Source: Hirundichthys speculiger
Lineage: Eukaryota > Chordata > Actinopteri > Beloniformes > Exocoetidae
Assembly (NCBI GenBank): GCA_018398805.1
Contig: JAGFBZ010000899.1
Span: 475,001-539,000, forward strand
DNA: 64,000 nt
Direction of reading: 5' to 3'
Made by a program: the position numbers and the translations under genes. The number at the start of each line of letters is the position of its first letter. The first letter of the stretch is position 1. Below the pieces are notes generated by a model that ran no database searches, had not been told where the DNA came from, and saw nothing but the letters and a program-made list of their open reading frames with translations. Positions 36,899 through 49,132 of this stretch are shown piece after piece.

Positions 36899-36985
36899 AA
36901 AATCCTTATCATATTTCCATTCAACTGCAGCCCATGTGGACATGACACAGGCTGCAGTTTGAATGGGAATGTGATAAGGAATTTT
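36899..36985 (+). ncRNA. Candidate miRNA-like hairpin
   Basis: The arms 36899-36932 and 36950-36985 pair over about 34 bp with two G:U wobbles and two single-base bulges, closed by a 17-nt loop. This is the size and shape of an animal pre-miRNA. The mature sequence is not one I recognise. The strand is arbitrary because both transcripts fold. Weaker complementarity extends outward, so a young MITE palindrome is the main alternative. Confidence 0.35.
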
Positions 36986-37883
36986 TTCAAACGGTTTCGT
37001 CGTTACTTTTTTCACTGGCCAACAGCCAAAGTCAATGTTGTATTCTAAGAGATTACCATTTTTTGGAAAAAAAAAAAGTCCTGCTGCTGTAAATAACTGA
37101 GAAAAGGATGTGAGTAAAACATAACATGGGAACATCAGCAGTCTGGATTTTTTATTTATTTTTTGTTGCTAATATTAAGCTCATATTGCAGAACCACAGG
37201 AGTGTGCGGATCGTTCCAGTTTATAGCAACACATTACAGTCGCTGTAGGGAACTCGTTCTTCGAAGTCACGTAATATTTTAAACAAACACTGACACAAGA
37301 CCAAAAATGCCCCAAATTTCTCACTTAAAGGGAAGTGAAACGTAAGCATCATGGGAAGAGGAGGAGAGCAGAGGAAGCCCACCAATATCAGAAATCATTC
37401 AGGAGACTGTAATGAATGAGTGTGTGCATATTAAGCAGTGACATTTGCATACATAAACACAAGGATACAAGCAGGGTTGTCGCCAGAAATTAAGGAGATA
37501 TCCCACTGGGCCCCTCCAGTGCAGCCCAAGCAAGCCTTGCAAAATTGCTATATTATGTGTCTCAAATAAAAAATACCTTTGTGTTATGCTCAGTCAATAT
37601 AATATCTAATATTTCCTTAGCCTAGGATTCTCAGACAAACACTCCATTGTACTGCCATAACGTTCTTCTGTTTTCCTCTGTCTTCTCCTCTTCTTTTACC
37701 AGGATTTTCATGTTCTCTGCTCTTAGTCATCATCCTCTACATCTTCTTCTCCGTCTTCTACAAACACGAAGCATCCAGGATTGACACGAGCCTCCCGCCA
37801 TGCATTGTGCTCACATTTCTCGGCTGATTTCAGTTTAAACTGCCACAAATGAAATCATTTCTCAGTTTCCAGTGCGTGAGTGG
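36986..37883. other. Intergenic region
   Basis: No exon recognised. At 37720-37810 the minus strand can be read as an acidic, Asp/Glu-rich stretch, but nothing supports a gene. Confidence 0.4.
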
Positions 37884-38108
37884 GTGGCACGGTGTCTTGG
37901 TGGATAGCACTGTTGCCTCACAGCTAGAAGGCTCCTGCATCGAATCCTGGTGGGGGCCTTTCTGCATGCAGTTTGCATGTTCTCCCTGAGCTTGCGTGGG
38001 TTTTCTCTGGGTACTCCAGTTTCCGCCCACACTGGTGATTCTAAATTGCCCATAGGAATGTGTGTGGTTGTTTGTTTCTATCTGACCCTGCAATGGATTG
38101 GCGTGAAG
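37884..38108 (+). repeat. tRNA-like-headed teleost interspersed repeat, copy 1
   Basis: Begins GGTGGCACGG-type, then TAGCACTGTTGCCTCACAG and ATCGAATCCTGG, a degraded box A/box B arrangement. It continues CAGTTTGCATGTTCTCCCTG and GGTGATTCTAAATTGCC. Plus orientation. It is a widespread fish repeat. Confidence 0.7.
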
Positions 38109-39024
38109 ATGACTAGGCTCATGATTTTATGTCATGTGAGCCAAAAGGAATAATGCTACATGACACTGTTATGATACTTTTGGAGGAGAAAGGTCTGACC
38201 ACTGACCAAGGCCCTCAAAATGACTACAAAAACTAAATCAACATCTTTCAAAATGGTTTAAACAAGAACGGAACATTATATTATTGCTGAGCAATCAATG
38301 GTCAAAACTCAGGCTCATAAAGTCCAAAGCAAGGTGCATGCGAACAGATAAGTCCACAGAGGGGAAGTGAACATGTAACAGGATTTGTCTTTGGCTGCAC
38401 AGCAGGGATGTTGTAGTCCTGCCTTGTGACTCTGCTTTAACAAGGGCATAAGTTAATTCTTAGGGGAAGCTGTTGTAGCGTCTTGAATGTGCTCATCTCC
38501 AAACAGTAATTAAGCCATAGCAGGGAGGCTGTTGGGTTGTGAAGGAGATAATTGGTTTTTACAGTAGTTGGAACTTACACATGGAGAATTCTGATAATTT
38601 ATTCCTGCAAGTACAGTCTCAAAGCAGGTGTGTAAATGTTGCTGGCAGGCCTAACTGCAAGGCAACTATCAATCAGGGACTCAAACACACTCTATTTGCT
38701 TCCACTTGTAATTCCTAGATACAAGGCCTCGCCAATAAAGACATGTGAAAAAGAAAGTACTCTCTAATTAAATTCTAATGTTTTAGGCATCAGGACATAT
38801 CAAAAATCATCTGGTCATTACCAGGTCTTGAAATTATATCAATAAAATCTCAAATTAACAACAAATGAATAACATAACATATGTCACCTCATCATTTATT
38901 TGAGAAAACTAACCCAAAATGCAAAAACAGTGTGTGAAAACATGGTTTAAGAGGGAGCTTTAGAAGTGTATCCCAGTGGGATTTTGATCACATTAATGTA
39001 TACTTAAAAAAAAAAAAAAAAAAC
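38109..39024. other. Intergenic region
   Basis: AT-rich sequence with no exon or clear repeat ends. It may include a degraded left arm of the adjacent Tc1-like element. Confidence 0.4.
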
Positions 39025-39780
39025 ATATGTCACCTTTATGGTGTGTACTTAACACAAAATAAAGGAGGAAAGACATCAGAAATGCTCTTGGAAAAGCAGT
39101 TATTGCTATCGGTCATTCTAGGAAGGATTATAACTATTTCAAAGTAATTTGGTGAGAAAAAATTATTCATAAGTGGAAAAAAAACATTAAGTCAGTTGTC
39201 AATCTTTGCAGGACTAGCAAGGTCAGACAGTAAAAGGCAGGAAACTGCAAAAAAAAAAAAAAAAGAGTCTAAAAGATCCTAGTTAGTATGATAAATGTTA
39301 AAGTTCATGATACTGCAAGTAAAATAAAAAATTGCTTTGATGGTTACTCCAATAAAAGCCTCTTCTTTCTAAACTGAGCATGACATCAGGGCTTAGTTGA
39401 GAATACCACAAGACCTTTGGAACAATGTCCTTAGGACAGACAAGACCAGAGTTGAGATGCATAGCCATAAAGCAAAGCACTGTGTTTGGAGAAAATCAAG
39501 CACATTATATCGGCACAGATATCTCTTGCAAATTTTCAAATGCAGTCACAGATGAAAGATGATTTGGGCTTGTTTTATAGCCACAGGACCTGCTCAACCA
39601 GCAGTCATTGAATTGACCATGAACTCCTTTGTATCCTGAAGTATTCTGAGGTCAGATGAGAGCTCATCTGTCTGACAGCTAAAGTTTGGACGCTAAACAG
39701 GAACCTACAACAAGACAATGACCCCGAGTACACACACCACACAGTAGAGGTATCACATCTCTACCCAACGGAAATGACTT
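39025..39780 (+). mobile_element. Tc1-like transposon remnant, inactive
   Basis: Nucleotide blocks match the common fish Tc1 coding sequence in order: AAAGACATCAGAAATGCTCT, GTTATTGCTATC, GATTATTCATAAGTGGAAAA, CCACAAGACCTTTGGAACAA, TTTGGGCTTG and GACAATGACCCCGAG. Translation is broken by many stops. The 3' third of the transposase is missing. Confidence 0.7.
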
Positions 39781-39849
39781 AAAGACAGATAACCATAAAA
39801 TGATGGTAAACCTCAATAAACTCAAGCATTGGTGTAAACAGCTGGGTCA

Positions 39850-40176
39850 CTGGGATCTGCTTGAGCCTATCCCAGCTCTCTTTAGGTGAAAGGCAGGGGT
39901 ACATCCTGGACAGGTTGCTACATGTGTCAGGGCCACACGTAGAGGAACAACCACGCACACTCACAATCACTCCTACAGGCAATTTCAAAACCACCAATTA
40001 ACCTAACATGCATGTCTTTGGACTTTGGGAGGAAGCCGGAGTACCCGGAGGAAACCCACGCAAGCATGGGGAGAACATGCAAACTCCACACAGAAAGACC
40101 CCTGCTGAGGTTCGAACCAGGAAACCTTCTTGCTTTGAGGCAACATTGCTAACCACTAAGCCACTGTGCTGCCCAA
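39850..40176 (-). repeat. tRNA-like-headed teleost interspersed repeat, copy 2
   Basis: Minus-strand copy of the same family as 37884-38108. It is better preserved: box B-like GGTTCGAACC near 40108 (plus sense of the complement), ACATGCATGTCTTTGGACTT, GGAGAACATGCAAACTCCAC and CCTATCCCAGCT. It lies head-on to copy 1, about 1.8 kb away. Confidence 0.75.
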
Positions 40177-41029
40177 GACCTTTTTCATTAGTTTTTTTTT
40201 TTTTTAATTGTATCCCGATACATAAAACCTTAGAGTTAGAAACGTTCTTTTATGCACGAATGCGCATTTTCTCAGTCAGGGACAAGTTGAAAGTAATTTA
40301 TATGAAGACGAAATAAAGCGTCACAAAAATATATTTCAATATTTGGATAATCTCAATTAAACTAATCATTAAAAGCGAAGAAGTGCTTCTTTGAAGTGCT
40401 TCTCTGTTACAGTCAGGCAGACCAAATGCTATCTTAAACCATCTGGATGTGCTGTGTTAGACTCATCAAAGACGCTTCTTTGGCTCTGCCGAATGTTGGG
40501 GAGTTCCCAGGTATTTAAAAAACACAAACAAAAATATCTAAAATGCCAGCTATTTGATTCTGCGGGGTCTGAAACACGCTGGTGAGCCTCACAATTAACA
40601 TCTCTCAAGTGTTTATACAAAGAGGTTGGTGACCAACAATCAAATTCTGATTTGCCTTTGATTTGGGCCTTTTATTCGCAACGTCAAAAATTGATCAGTG
40701 ATGTGAAAATTCAGTTTAAAAACTCATGTGAATCTGGCACTGGAAGATCTTAAAACTAGGTTTTAATACAGATTCATAGCTGAGGGATATTAAAGATATT
40801 CTCTTTAAAATGACCCTCACTGATTGCCAGCTACCATAATTGGGTTTGATGTTAAAGAAAAGCCATTTACCATGGTGAGTAATATCACTCAAACATGAAT
40901 TTATTTTCATAATCAAGGAGACAGTATAATACTAAAAAAATGGAATGAATCCACATGAAAGGAAAGTTCATCAGTGAACAGTTTGTACAAACACACTAGA
41001 GTCATAAAGTGAAAACCTGCATAATATGG
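40177..41029. other. Intergenic region
   Basis: No exon, terminal repeat or RNA gene recognised. Confidence 0.4.
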
Positions 41030-41165
41030 TGCACGTCTCTTTGATCTTGGTCTGGACTCCACAAGACCTTCAAAGGTGTCCCGTCGAATCAACAACCTAG
41101 ATATTAGAGGTAGATTGTGCAATTTCCCCATTGTGGGACGAATAAAGGTTCTTCTTATCTTATCT
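41030..41165 (+). mobile_element. LINE or LINE-mobilised repeat 3' end
   Basis: Contains GGACTCCACAAGACC and ends CAATTTCCCCATTGTGGGAC, then AATAAAGG and ATCTTATC. This is the usual 3' tail of fish CR1/L2-type elements. The body is 5' truncated. Confidence 0.5.
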
Positions 41166-42548
41166 CTGATTGTATAAATTGTGAGAACTTTTGTTTCCCA
41201 GAAAATCCCACAGATTTTACATCAAATTGAGAACGTAAGTATTTGAAGACCCAGGCAACATTTGAAGTTGCTGCAAGAGGGCGTCAAAGTTTTTTGGACC
41301 ATGGCAGCGTATACATACAAACATTTTAGCCATTCAGACCAATTCCTCATTAGGTTATCTCAAAAACGTTTTTTTTTTTCCATGTTGGGAGAGAACTTAA
41401 TTTGGGATGCACAAATTGGAGACAACTGTCAACAGGTCCTACCAGCGTTGATCGTTGAGTTATTTCTTTTATTTTACTGTTCTTAATCTGTAATGATTTT
41501 AATAATTTAATCTAAGTCTCATTTCCTTGAAATCCTTAAATTTTATTTTTATTTTATTTTTTTTTAATTATTTGTTGTGTTCCTGTTTTATGTTTTATTC
41601 TGTGAATGCAATGTGTTGCATTTTACATGTATGAAAAGTGCTCTTTAAATTAACTTTTGAAATCACTGATTGATTGATTGACAGCGGTGACACAAAAAAG
41701 AGGGAGTACTTTTTCTCATAGTCCTCTAACAGAACTATAAATGTGTTTCTGGAGCCCAAAAGCAACTAAAGTTGTGAACGACGGGAAGAATGTAACGTGC
41801 ACCACTTCAAGTTGTGATATATGATGCTGATGATCGCCTATCTGTTGCCAATGTACAGTGCACTTTTGGACAATCTAAACCACCTCTTATCAAACATGAA
41901 GCTGTTTTTAATTTGTTGCCTTTAAAATTGAAATAAAAAAAAATCCTCTTGAAATCACTCATTCATGCAAATGTAAGGTAAAAGCTGCTTTATGTATATG
42001 ACAAAAAAAAGAGGCTTCCATTCTTCTGATCAGAGGACCATTGTGCGATGAACAATTCTACATGACTGCTCTTCACCCTTATCGCTGAGTCTGTCTATCT
42101 CAGTGCACAGTAAAGTGAAAAAAAATCCTCACTCTGCACTGAATCTTATAAGATAAGGTGCGGGTGCTCCTTCCTAACTGAAAGAAGGAATGATTTTCTC
42201 TCATTTGGAGTATAGGTCTCACCCTGTAACAACTGGGATAGGCTCCAACACGAGGAGCATCAGCGCTGATCTCTGAATTACTCCTTCATTACAGCCAGGC
42301 AGGCCGAATGCTATCTTAAACCATCCGGATCTGCTATTTTAGACCCATCAAATTACCTTCTTTGGCTCACTTGATTGTTGAGGAGTTCCCAGGCATTTAA
42401 AGACAAAAACGTAATTTTTGCTAGAGGAGCTATAAGACAGTTATGAAAATGAGCTACTTTTTCTGAATAACCAAAATAACCGATCTTCAGCCAGATCTCC
42501 TAAAGCCGCTATTTAGGGATAGCGGGTAGCAGCTTTAGGGAGCAGAAG
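41166..42548. other. Intergenic region
   Basis: AT-rich sequence with short homopolymers. The stretches 40396-40523 and 42285-42400 share GCAGGCCGAATGCTATCTTA-like blocks, a diverged unnamed repeat. No exon seen. Confidence 0.4.
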
Positions 42549-42717
42549 ATTAGATTTAGGGCTGGGCGATTTTATCGATTCTGCGATATATATCGATTTT
42601 TTATTTCCTCAGGGAGTATCGATATTTCAGCCGCGGGTATCGATATTCTAAGCTCCTTTCAAAACCCCGGGGTCCCGCACGGGTCCTCTTCCTGCAAACT
42701 GCAGGAAGAGCCATTAA

Positions 42718-43104
42718 AGGTGGGGTAGGTGTTCTTTAAATTGATTGGTTCCAGCAATCCAAGTCAAGTGAGATTTTGAAAATATACACTCCCTCCCTCC
42801 TCCCAAAGGCTCCGCCTCCTCCTCTTCAGCTCACCCCTCGAAACCACGCCTTCACACGATTCACGACTACATGAACCGCAGGGAGGGAGGGAGTGCATTG
42901 ATATTTGATGGACGTATTAGGCAGCCAATGAAAGTAACTATTTTGATTGGTCAGAGTTATTCTCTGATTTTACCCTCTAGACCGGACCAAAACATTTCGT
43001 TTTTTTTGCAAACATTTTATTTCAGTGGGTGCAATGGGAATGTAAAAAAGGTTTTCAGGCAATATTGTAAAAAGTGCTGCAAAAAAAGAATACCTACCCC
43101 ACCT
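42718..43104. mobile_element. TTAA-flanked MITE nested in the hAT derivative
   Basis: Terminal inverted repeats AGGTGGGGTAGGT and ACCTACCCCACCT, each flanked by TTAA (42714-42717 and 43105-43108), the duplication expected of piggyBac-type insertion. Length 387 bp, no coding capacity. A related left end occurs near 57929. Confidence 0.7.
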
Positions 43105-43195
43105 TTAAGTCCTCCAGCCGCTAGTGTCGCTGTAGAGCATTTCTAACAAGTTATCCAGAAGCCAGCTTTTTCTCAGAGCTGGGCCAGTCAGGAGA

Positions 43196-43390
43196 ATGGT
43201 GGCGAGTATAAACCCAGCGCCTGGGGGCTTAAAAGCAGATGTGTGGGAGCAGTTCGGTTTTAAAAAGAAAAAGGAAAGCGAAGATTTAGACAAAATTATG
43301 GCAGTTTGCAAGCTGTGTCACACAAACGTGAAGTACTCAGGAAATACCACCAACCTGCGAGCTCACCTGAAACGTCACCACCCGGACTAG
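43196..43390 (+). pseudogene. hAT transposase N-terminal fragment (BED finger ORF)
   Basis: Open frame of 64 codons with Met start. The Cys-x2-Cys and His-x4/5-His spacing of a BED finger is intact. It ends at TAG, where a GTAATG donor-like sequence follows. The region after it is in another frame, so the full transposase cannot be made. Whether the small BED protein is expressed is unknown. Confidence 0.75.
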
Positions 43391-44071
43391 GTAATGCTAA
43401 CTGAGAGCTAACTGCTAAACCCAAGAAGTTGCGGCACGATCCGAAACAAACCACGCTGGACAGTTTTCATCTACTTCACCTAGGTCGCAGAAAATTACGG
43501 AGTCCATTGCCTACTTTATTTGTCAGGATTTGAGACCGTATTCATTCAGTGGTGGAAAACCGCCAGCTTTAGGTGCATGGTGAACACGATGGAGCCCCGC
43601 TATCCTATTGTATTTTATTCATTTTGTCCAGCATTTGTAAGATGCCTGTCAGGCCATATAATGTGTAATTGATGTTTCCAGTTCAATTAATTCAAACAAA
43701 GTAATTGGAACACTCACAAGATGTCACCAAAATCTCTTAGTCCTGTTAAAATCTTTCGGAAAATGATGTAAATGTATTGTAAGATGAATATCAATATATA
43801 TAGTATCATGAGTCCAAATATATCGTATCGTATCGTATCGTATCGCAAGATTAGTGTATCGCTACAGCCCTAATTGTATTAGCAGTGGTTCCTAAACCCG
43901 TAATTTGCGGGTAGCGGCTAGTGGGTAGCGACTAGCGGGAAGTGTACGATCGGGACCTATATCTCTCCAGCGTGTCCTGGGAACACCTCAGGGTTCTCTT
44001 AGAGGAGTACTTCGGGGGTAAGCTGGGAGTTCCTTCGCTCCATCGCCGGTTTCTCAGGTGGCCACTTCGAC

Positions 44072-44095
44072 TTTTTTTTTTTTTTTTTTTTTTTT
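44072..44095. repeat. Poly-T tract
   Basis: 24 consecutive T on the plus strand. The preceding 43930-44060 contains a LINE-3'-end-like stretch (GTGTCCTGGGAACACCTCAG). Confidence 0.8.
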
Positions 44096-44437
44096 AATGA
44101 GGAGAGCAGGGTGCAGGACGGGTCAGAGAAGCTAGAGTGTCCCCACCTTTTAGTAATCCCTCTTGGAACATTTTTTCGAAAGAAAAGTTCCTTTTAGTCC
44201 AGGAGAAAAAAATAAACTTTTACGCAAATTGCCGTTCAGTTCTGTTATATTGCGCATTTAAAGCGAATTCCGTTTTTAATCTCGAATTCCACGATTCCGT
44301 CTGCGATTCCGTGATCGCAGATCCATAGGGCTTTAAGCGTCCGAAAGGAAAAAAAATGCTGCTCACTGTAGGCCTCTATTTAAAGTGCCCATATATCGAT
44401 GGAAAAATACAATGCTAAACATCTGCACCACCAGGAG

Positions 44438-44468
<31 letters not shown>

Positions 44469-44469
44469 G
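44438..44469. repeat. (AAAT)n microsatellite
   Basis: About eight tandem AAAT units. Confidence 0.9.
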
Positions 44470-45389
44470 ACAAATCCCAGCTCATGAACTGCTTGAAAAA
44501 CCTCATTTGTAGTCTAGCCTTTTCTCTCATTACTAATTCACATCACATTGTACCACATTCGGAGAATCAGTGTTTAGAGGGTAGTTAGGCACAGCTCAAA
44601 CAAAGAATAGGTCTGCACCAACAGCTGGATCAGCTGGACGCTTGGCTCAGATAAGGGACACGGGCCACATATACGCCTACTGTGATCGTATAGCAGACAC
44701 AAACACAATAGGGTTGTTTCAGTGCCAAGAAACAATGTAGTCCTTCATGTGTTTCCTTCATTTTGTCTATATGCACCTAACTGTTCAGGATCGTGGGGAA
44801 GCGGGAGCCTATCCCACTGACCTCAGATGGGAGGTGGGGTAGACTCTAGCACCACTGAATAATATTCACTCCAGACAAATAATTGCAGATCTTTTTTTTT
44901 CTTTCCTCAGTTGCATTTTTATCGCGTAAACGACATGGCGTCATGGCTATTTTAAGGTGACAGCTCCATTTTAGGGACTTTTAGAGAATACGATTTTAGG
45001 CAGTCTGAAAGCTCACTGAAAGGTTGGTGGCAAACTGACAGGTGATAAGTGCTTAAACGTTCTTTCTGTACAACTCAAAGACTCATCAAAGATACTCGCT
45101 GAGCTATTGATAACAGCTGACGGATATTTAACGAGCCAAATAGCTGGAGCTGGCGGGGGAATCCCCATCCGAGCTACAGCCAATGAGCCGGCAAGGCCTC
45201 GGTGTGTGGTCACTCTGGGGAAGGGAATCCCAAAGGGGAAACTTGCGAAGCAGGGGGAGCTTAACACAACGCTCCAGACGAATGCAAGCAGACAGCTACT
45301 TTTCCTTCAAAAAATATTTTCTACTCTCTACTCTCTCTGTTGCGCAGACATCATTTAATACCCATGGGTGCTAATCCAACCCTTTACCC

Positions 45390-45800
45390 ATGTTTCCTTG
45401 CCTCAAAGTACGCGAGATTGCGTAACTTTGTGACCCTCCGTTGGCGATCAATCATGCAATGAGAAGGGCGAAACGACTTCACACGCCCACATTTGGATGA
45501 CCGAACGACTGCAGTTCACGTGAACGACACTGAACGTGTCCGGTCTCCTCAACTTTGCATGCGTCAGTGTCAGACCGCTACATAAGCGGAGCTAGCCAGT
45601 GAAATTGGACGCGGGGGCGGGACGACGTCAAAGCACACAGCTTACCTTGTGTAGCGCTCGCAAAGAAACTTCATTGGCTGTTTATGGCGCGACGAAGGCG
45701 CATGAGAAGCAACCACTGTCGAGTGGTGCTAAGCCGCTGAAATGTGTTAGCCCCCCGCCAATGTGTGCAAGACCGCGCAAGTGCGCTAGATGGGAAGCAA
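45390..45800. promoter_or_regulatory. CpG-rich patch with GC box and CRE-like site
   Basis: Locally CpG-dense. It holds GGGGGCGGGAC near 45612, GACGTCA near 45623, and a minus-strand CCAAT near 45672. A minus-strand donor ACAAG|GTAAGC lies with its GT near 45645. This could be a distal first exon of nacc2 or of an unseen transcript, or a patch that escapes methylation by chance. Confidence 0.3.
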
Positions 45801-48510
45801 TTTACCAGACACACACAAAAATTCACACTCCTTAAATACTGGCTACGCTTCTTTATCAAAAAAAGACTATTTTGAAAAAAATATATAAAAATAAAAAATA
45901 TGGTTAGCTTTCCAATGTTCCCTTCCTATCCCTTTTTTTTTTAAATTAAAGGTGGAGGAAAGGGCGCTGAAATTTTTAAGAAAGCTTATTTGCAATTTGC
46001 CGGAATCTAAGAAGAATCAGTAACAAAGACGAAAAGCAAATTGAGAGAAAAACTGAAAATTTAAATTTCCAGCATAAAGCCATCTGTGAGTAAACAACTA
46101 AATGACAGCAAGAGATTGACGGGGGCTCGGGAGAAGACAGACGTGCCATTTTGATCACCTCGTGCTTTTGTTTCTGAGCTAAATGCTCTGCAGTGACACA
46201 TGTGTGGCATTAGGGAAGCCCAACATGGCTGCCAGAGGAGCCCAGCGCGAATGTAAAAATGAGGACACATCTTTCAGCATCAGTGCCCCACTGTGTACAA
46301 ACAGGAACACATGAATACACACACAAGCACAAAGAGACAAAGACGTTCAGAAAGAACTGTGTCCATAATCACCCAGAGCTGGTGCACATCTTTCAGTTTA
46401 GGCAGAACGCTCCGATTCAGTTTAGTCAAACGATGCTGCAGAAGTCATTAAATGTCTCACGATACGCTGTAAAGACTTCTTCTGATAATCATCAGTGTTG
46501 CACAATGTAAAAGTGCATCATGAACGGTGGTTTGTTCCAGCGCTCAGAGATACATACAGATTTATTCTAAGTGCTTTCCCCTCCCAGCAGACCCTCACCC
46601 ACACACACTTAACTGTGACCAAGAATCTCCCAGTCAGCAACACACTAAGCTAGCATACGTGTGCTCAAATAACATGTCACCTTGGATAACCGCATCACAG
46701 TGGTAAAGCCCTGACATGGGCTGTAGCTGGGTGCCTGTTTATCTCTGTCTCGAGTCAGAATTGAGTAAACAACGCTGAGGCAGGCAGCCCCCTCTCACAC
46801 ACACAAAAATCCCTCAGAGTTTTTCATACAATGTGCAGATGTGGGTCGCTCGGTTGAGGATGAGTAAACTATGATTGTTAAAACATGGGAAAGTTCCACA
46901 AAATGAACACACGCGACTGCTTAAGAGACGTGTGCCACACATTCCTGTAACGCCTGCAGGAAGTGATTGATTTTAGTTCACACATATGTGACAAAGAGCC
47001 TGCTGCATGTTGTACCGCTGTGCCCCTGTGCCAAAACTACACTGCTCTCCCTCAATATAACATAAAAAAGTAGATCAGGTTCGGGTCTGGTAATTTGTCA
47101 AGTCATTCTTGACTGAGAGTCGATTCAATGGTCCACTATTCGGAATCAGATCGTGTGACATCCAAAGATTAACAGCCCTAATAATAACTACAAGTCAAAT
47201 TGAATTTCCATCCTTGAAACAAAACCAAAAAAAAAAAAAAAAACTCAGTGTAAAACTTTTTATGTCAGGGTTGTTGAGTATTTTGAAAGGGCAAACAACT
47301 CTTACGAAAGCATCTTGAAAGTAATCCTGTACCCGCTTCTGCTAACACATTAGCTCGGGTGATGGGAGGGAGGCAGGGTGGGCTGTGTCATGAAAGCTAC
47401 CCGCCTCAGATTCCTGTCTTTTTCCACTGGCCCCAACCAGCATTCTGCCAGGCCGCTAGGACATGAAGAGCACATACAGGATAGGTCATCGTCGCACAGG
47501 AGGGGACAGCCTATCTGCTTTCCTCAGTTATTATCTTATGTACAGATTAGCGAAGCTTTGTTTACTGGTAGGAGTCTTGAGCGAGGCTTGACGTTTGCAG
47601 CCAATTATGTACAGTATGAAGTGAAAGAGCATGGAAATTTGAGGTGGGCTGCAAAGATAAATGTCATCCAGAGTGCTCCCTCTCTCTCTCTGTCTCTCTC
47701 CCTGCGTCTGTCTCTGTCTGTATATGCGTATGAGTGTATGTGTTTGCATGATTCTGCTAGGTTTATTTATGTGTTCACGAGTGTGTATGTGTTTCTGTAA
47801 GCTTCGTTCCCTGAATTATAGCTTTAACTTTCACAGTAAGTCAAACGTCCCCTCTCTGAAGGAGGGGATGTTTTTGACTAAATGTTCTTACCTTGTTCAG
47901 TTTACTGTCTTTGGCAACAATTGAGCAAAGACTGGACTGAAGGGTTTAATTAAAAAAATTTTTTTTAAGTAAATACAATACACAAATGGATGTATTTTTA
48001 ACTTTTCAGAGCTCCATATTTAAATTATATAAACAGAAATAGCTTCTCCACCAAGATGCATGTAAGGCAATTTAGACTGAATGAAATTTTAATGGGCTCA
48101 TGCCACAAATGCCACCAAAAGTAGCAAAATAGCAATGGCCATGAACTTTGATCAAGTAAAAAATCTAATTTTCCATCCTATTTGAGACAACCATCTCATG
48201 ACTGTTTCAGCAACATATCTTCATCATTCTTCTCAGTAATCTGTAATTCTCTGCCACGGCTGCGTGCTTCTATTCATGTTTAAAGCGCTTGGAACAGTCA
48301 AATATCCACATGCTCTTTCTTCTTTCTTTTTTGATTCCCCCCCCCCCCCCCTTTTTTTAAAATTCAGGCACAAATTCACAGGCATACACAACCGCAAGCT
48401 TATACTCACGCACTCACACGGCACAGGCACGACATTCATGCCATGTGATCGTGCTAGGCATTATGCCAACAGCCAAACATGTCACTTACCAGAAATCTCC
48501 GAGACACGGC
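45801..48510. other. Intergenic region
   Basis: Simple-sequence rich (CA, CT and poly-C near 48340). The longer ORFs (47378-47800, 48264-48641) are driven by CT and CA runs and show no protein similarity. No repeat ends recognised. Confidence 0.5.
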
Positions 48511-48533
48511 GAGAGAGAGAGAGAGAGAGAGAG
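48511..48533. repeat. (GA)n microsatellite
   Basis: About eleven GA units. Confidence 0.9.
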
Positions 48534-49101
48534 GAACACACACTCACAAACGCACACAGAAAATTCTGCACATTTATCGAGAGCTCCTTGTCAAGTGCCG
48601 AGTACAGTACACACACAGGGGGCATGAAACTTAGCTTTTAGTTATGTGCTGTGGAGCGTGGTGTGGGGTTAGCTGATTCTGAGAAATATGAGAAACACGT
48701 GATCTTTAAGATCTAATGTCTAATTGTTCTAGGAACATGCCATGTTTACTGTTCATTGTCTAAATTCTTGGAAGACTTCCTGAAAAGCGCACAGCAAGCC
48801 AAAGCAGCCAAAAATATGTTTTAAGATTCCCAAAAGCTCTCACTGATCCTCTCCTTCTCTCACTGGGGCCCTCGGCATGAACGTGAATTGAGACCTAGAG
48901 CTCAAGGAACGGACAAAGAATATGTAAAAATGATTTATACTTTGGAGACCTGGATTTATGGTGACATTATTACATCTGTGTGTGCTTCAAACCGCTGCTA
49001 AAATACATTATGTATGGCGCAAAAGGGAAAAAAGAGACCCATCCACACGAACTCTTGCATTACAGAGGACAGCCAAAATGTCTGGCTTTTTTTTCTTTTC
49101 T

Positions 49102-49111
<10 letters not shown>

Positions 49112-49132
<21 letters not shown>
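49112..49132 (+). repeat. Poly-G tract
   Basis: 21 consecutive G directly after a T-rich run, a strong G-quadruplex candidate. Confidence 0.9.

Larger units (their letters stand above)
42557..43872 (+). mobile_element. hAT transposon derivative with BED zinc finger
   Basis: Starts TAGGGCTGGGCGATTTTATC and ends in the inverted tip CTACAGCCCTA. The flanks attagatt (42549-42556) and attgtatt (43873-43880) agree at 6 of 8 bases. Inside, 43196-43390 encodes 64 residues with CKLCHTNVKYSGNTTNLRAH and KRHH, a BED-type zinc finger, the N-terminal DNA-binding domain of hAT transposases. After a frameshift, KITESIAYFICQDLRPYSF follows to about 43555, then the element jumps to its 3' end. The catalytic core is deleted. 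A TTAA MITE is nested at 42718-43104, and an ATCGT repeat lies at 43822-43848. Confidence 0.85.

Noticed and set aside
36647..37135. 162-codon minus-strand ORF
   Set aside because: Covers the hairpin at 36.9 kb and encodes a hydrophobic, Phe-rich sequence with no homology; composition explains it.
40100..40176. tRNA-like box A and box B
   Set aside because: Part of a dispersed repeat with the same sequence at 37884, without a cloverleaf; not a tRNA gene.
47378..47800. 140-codon ORF
   Set aside because: Driven partly by a CT repeat; no recognisable similarity, no neighbouring exons.
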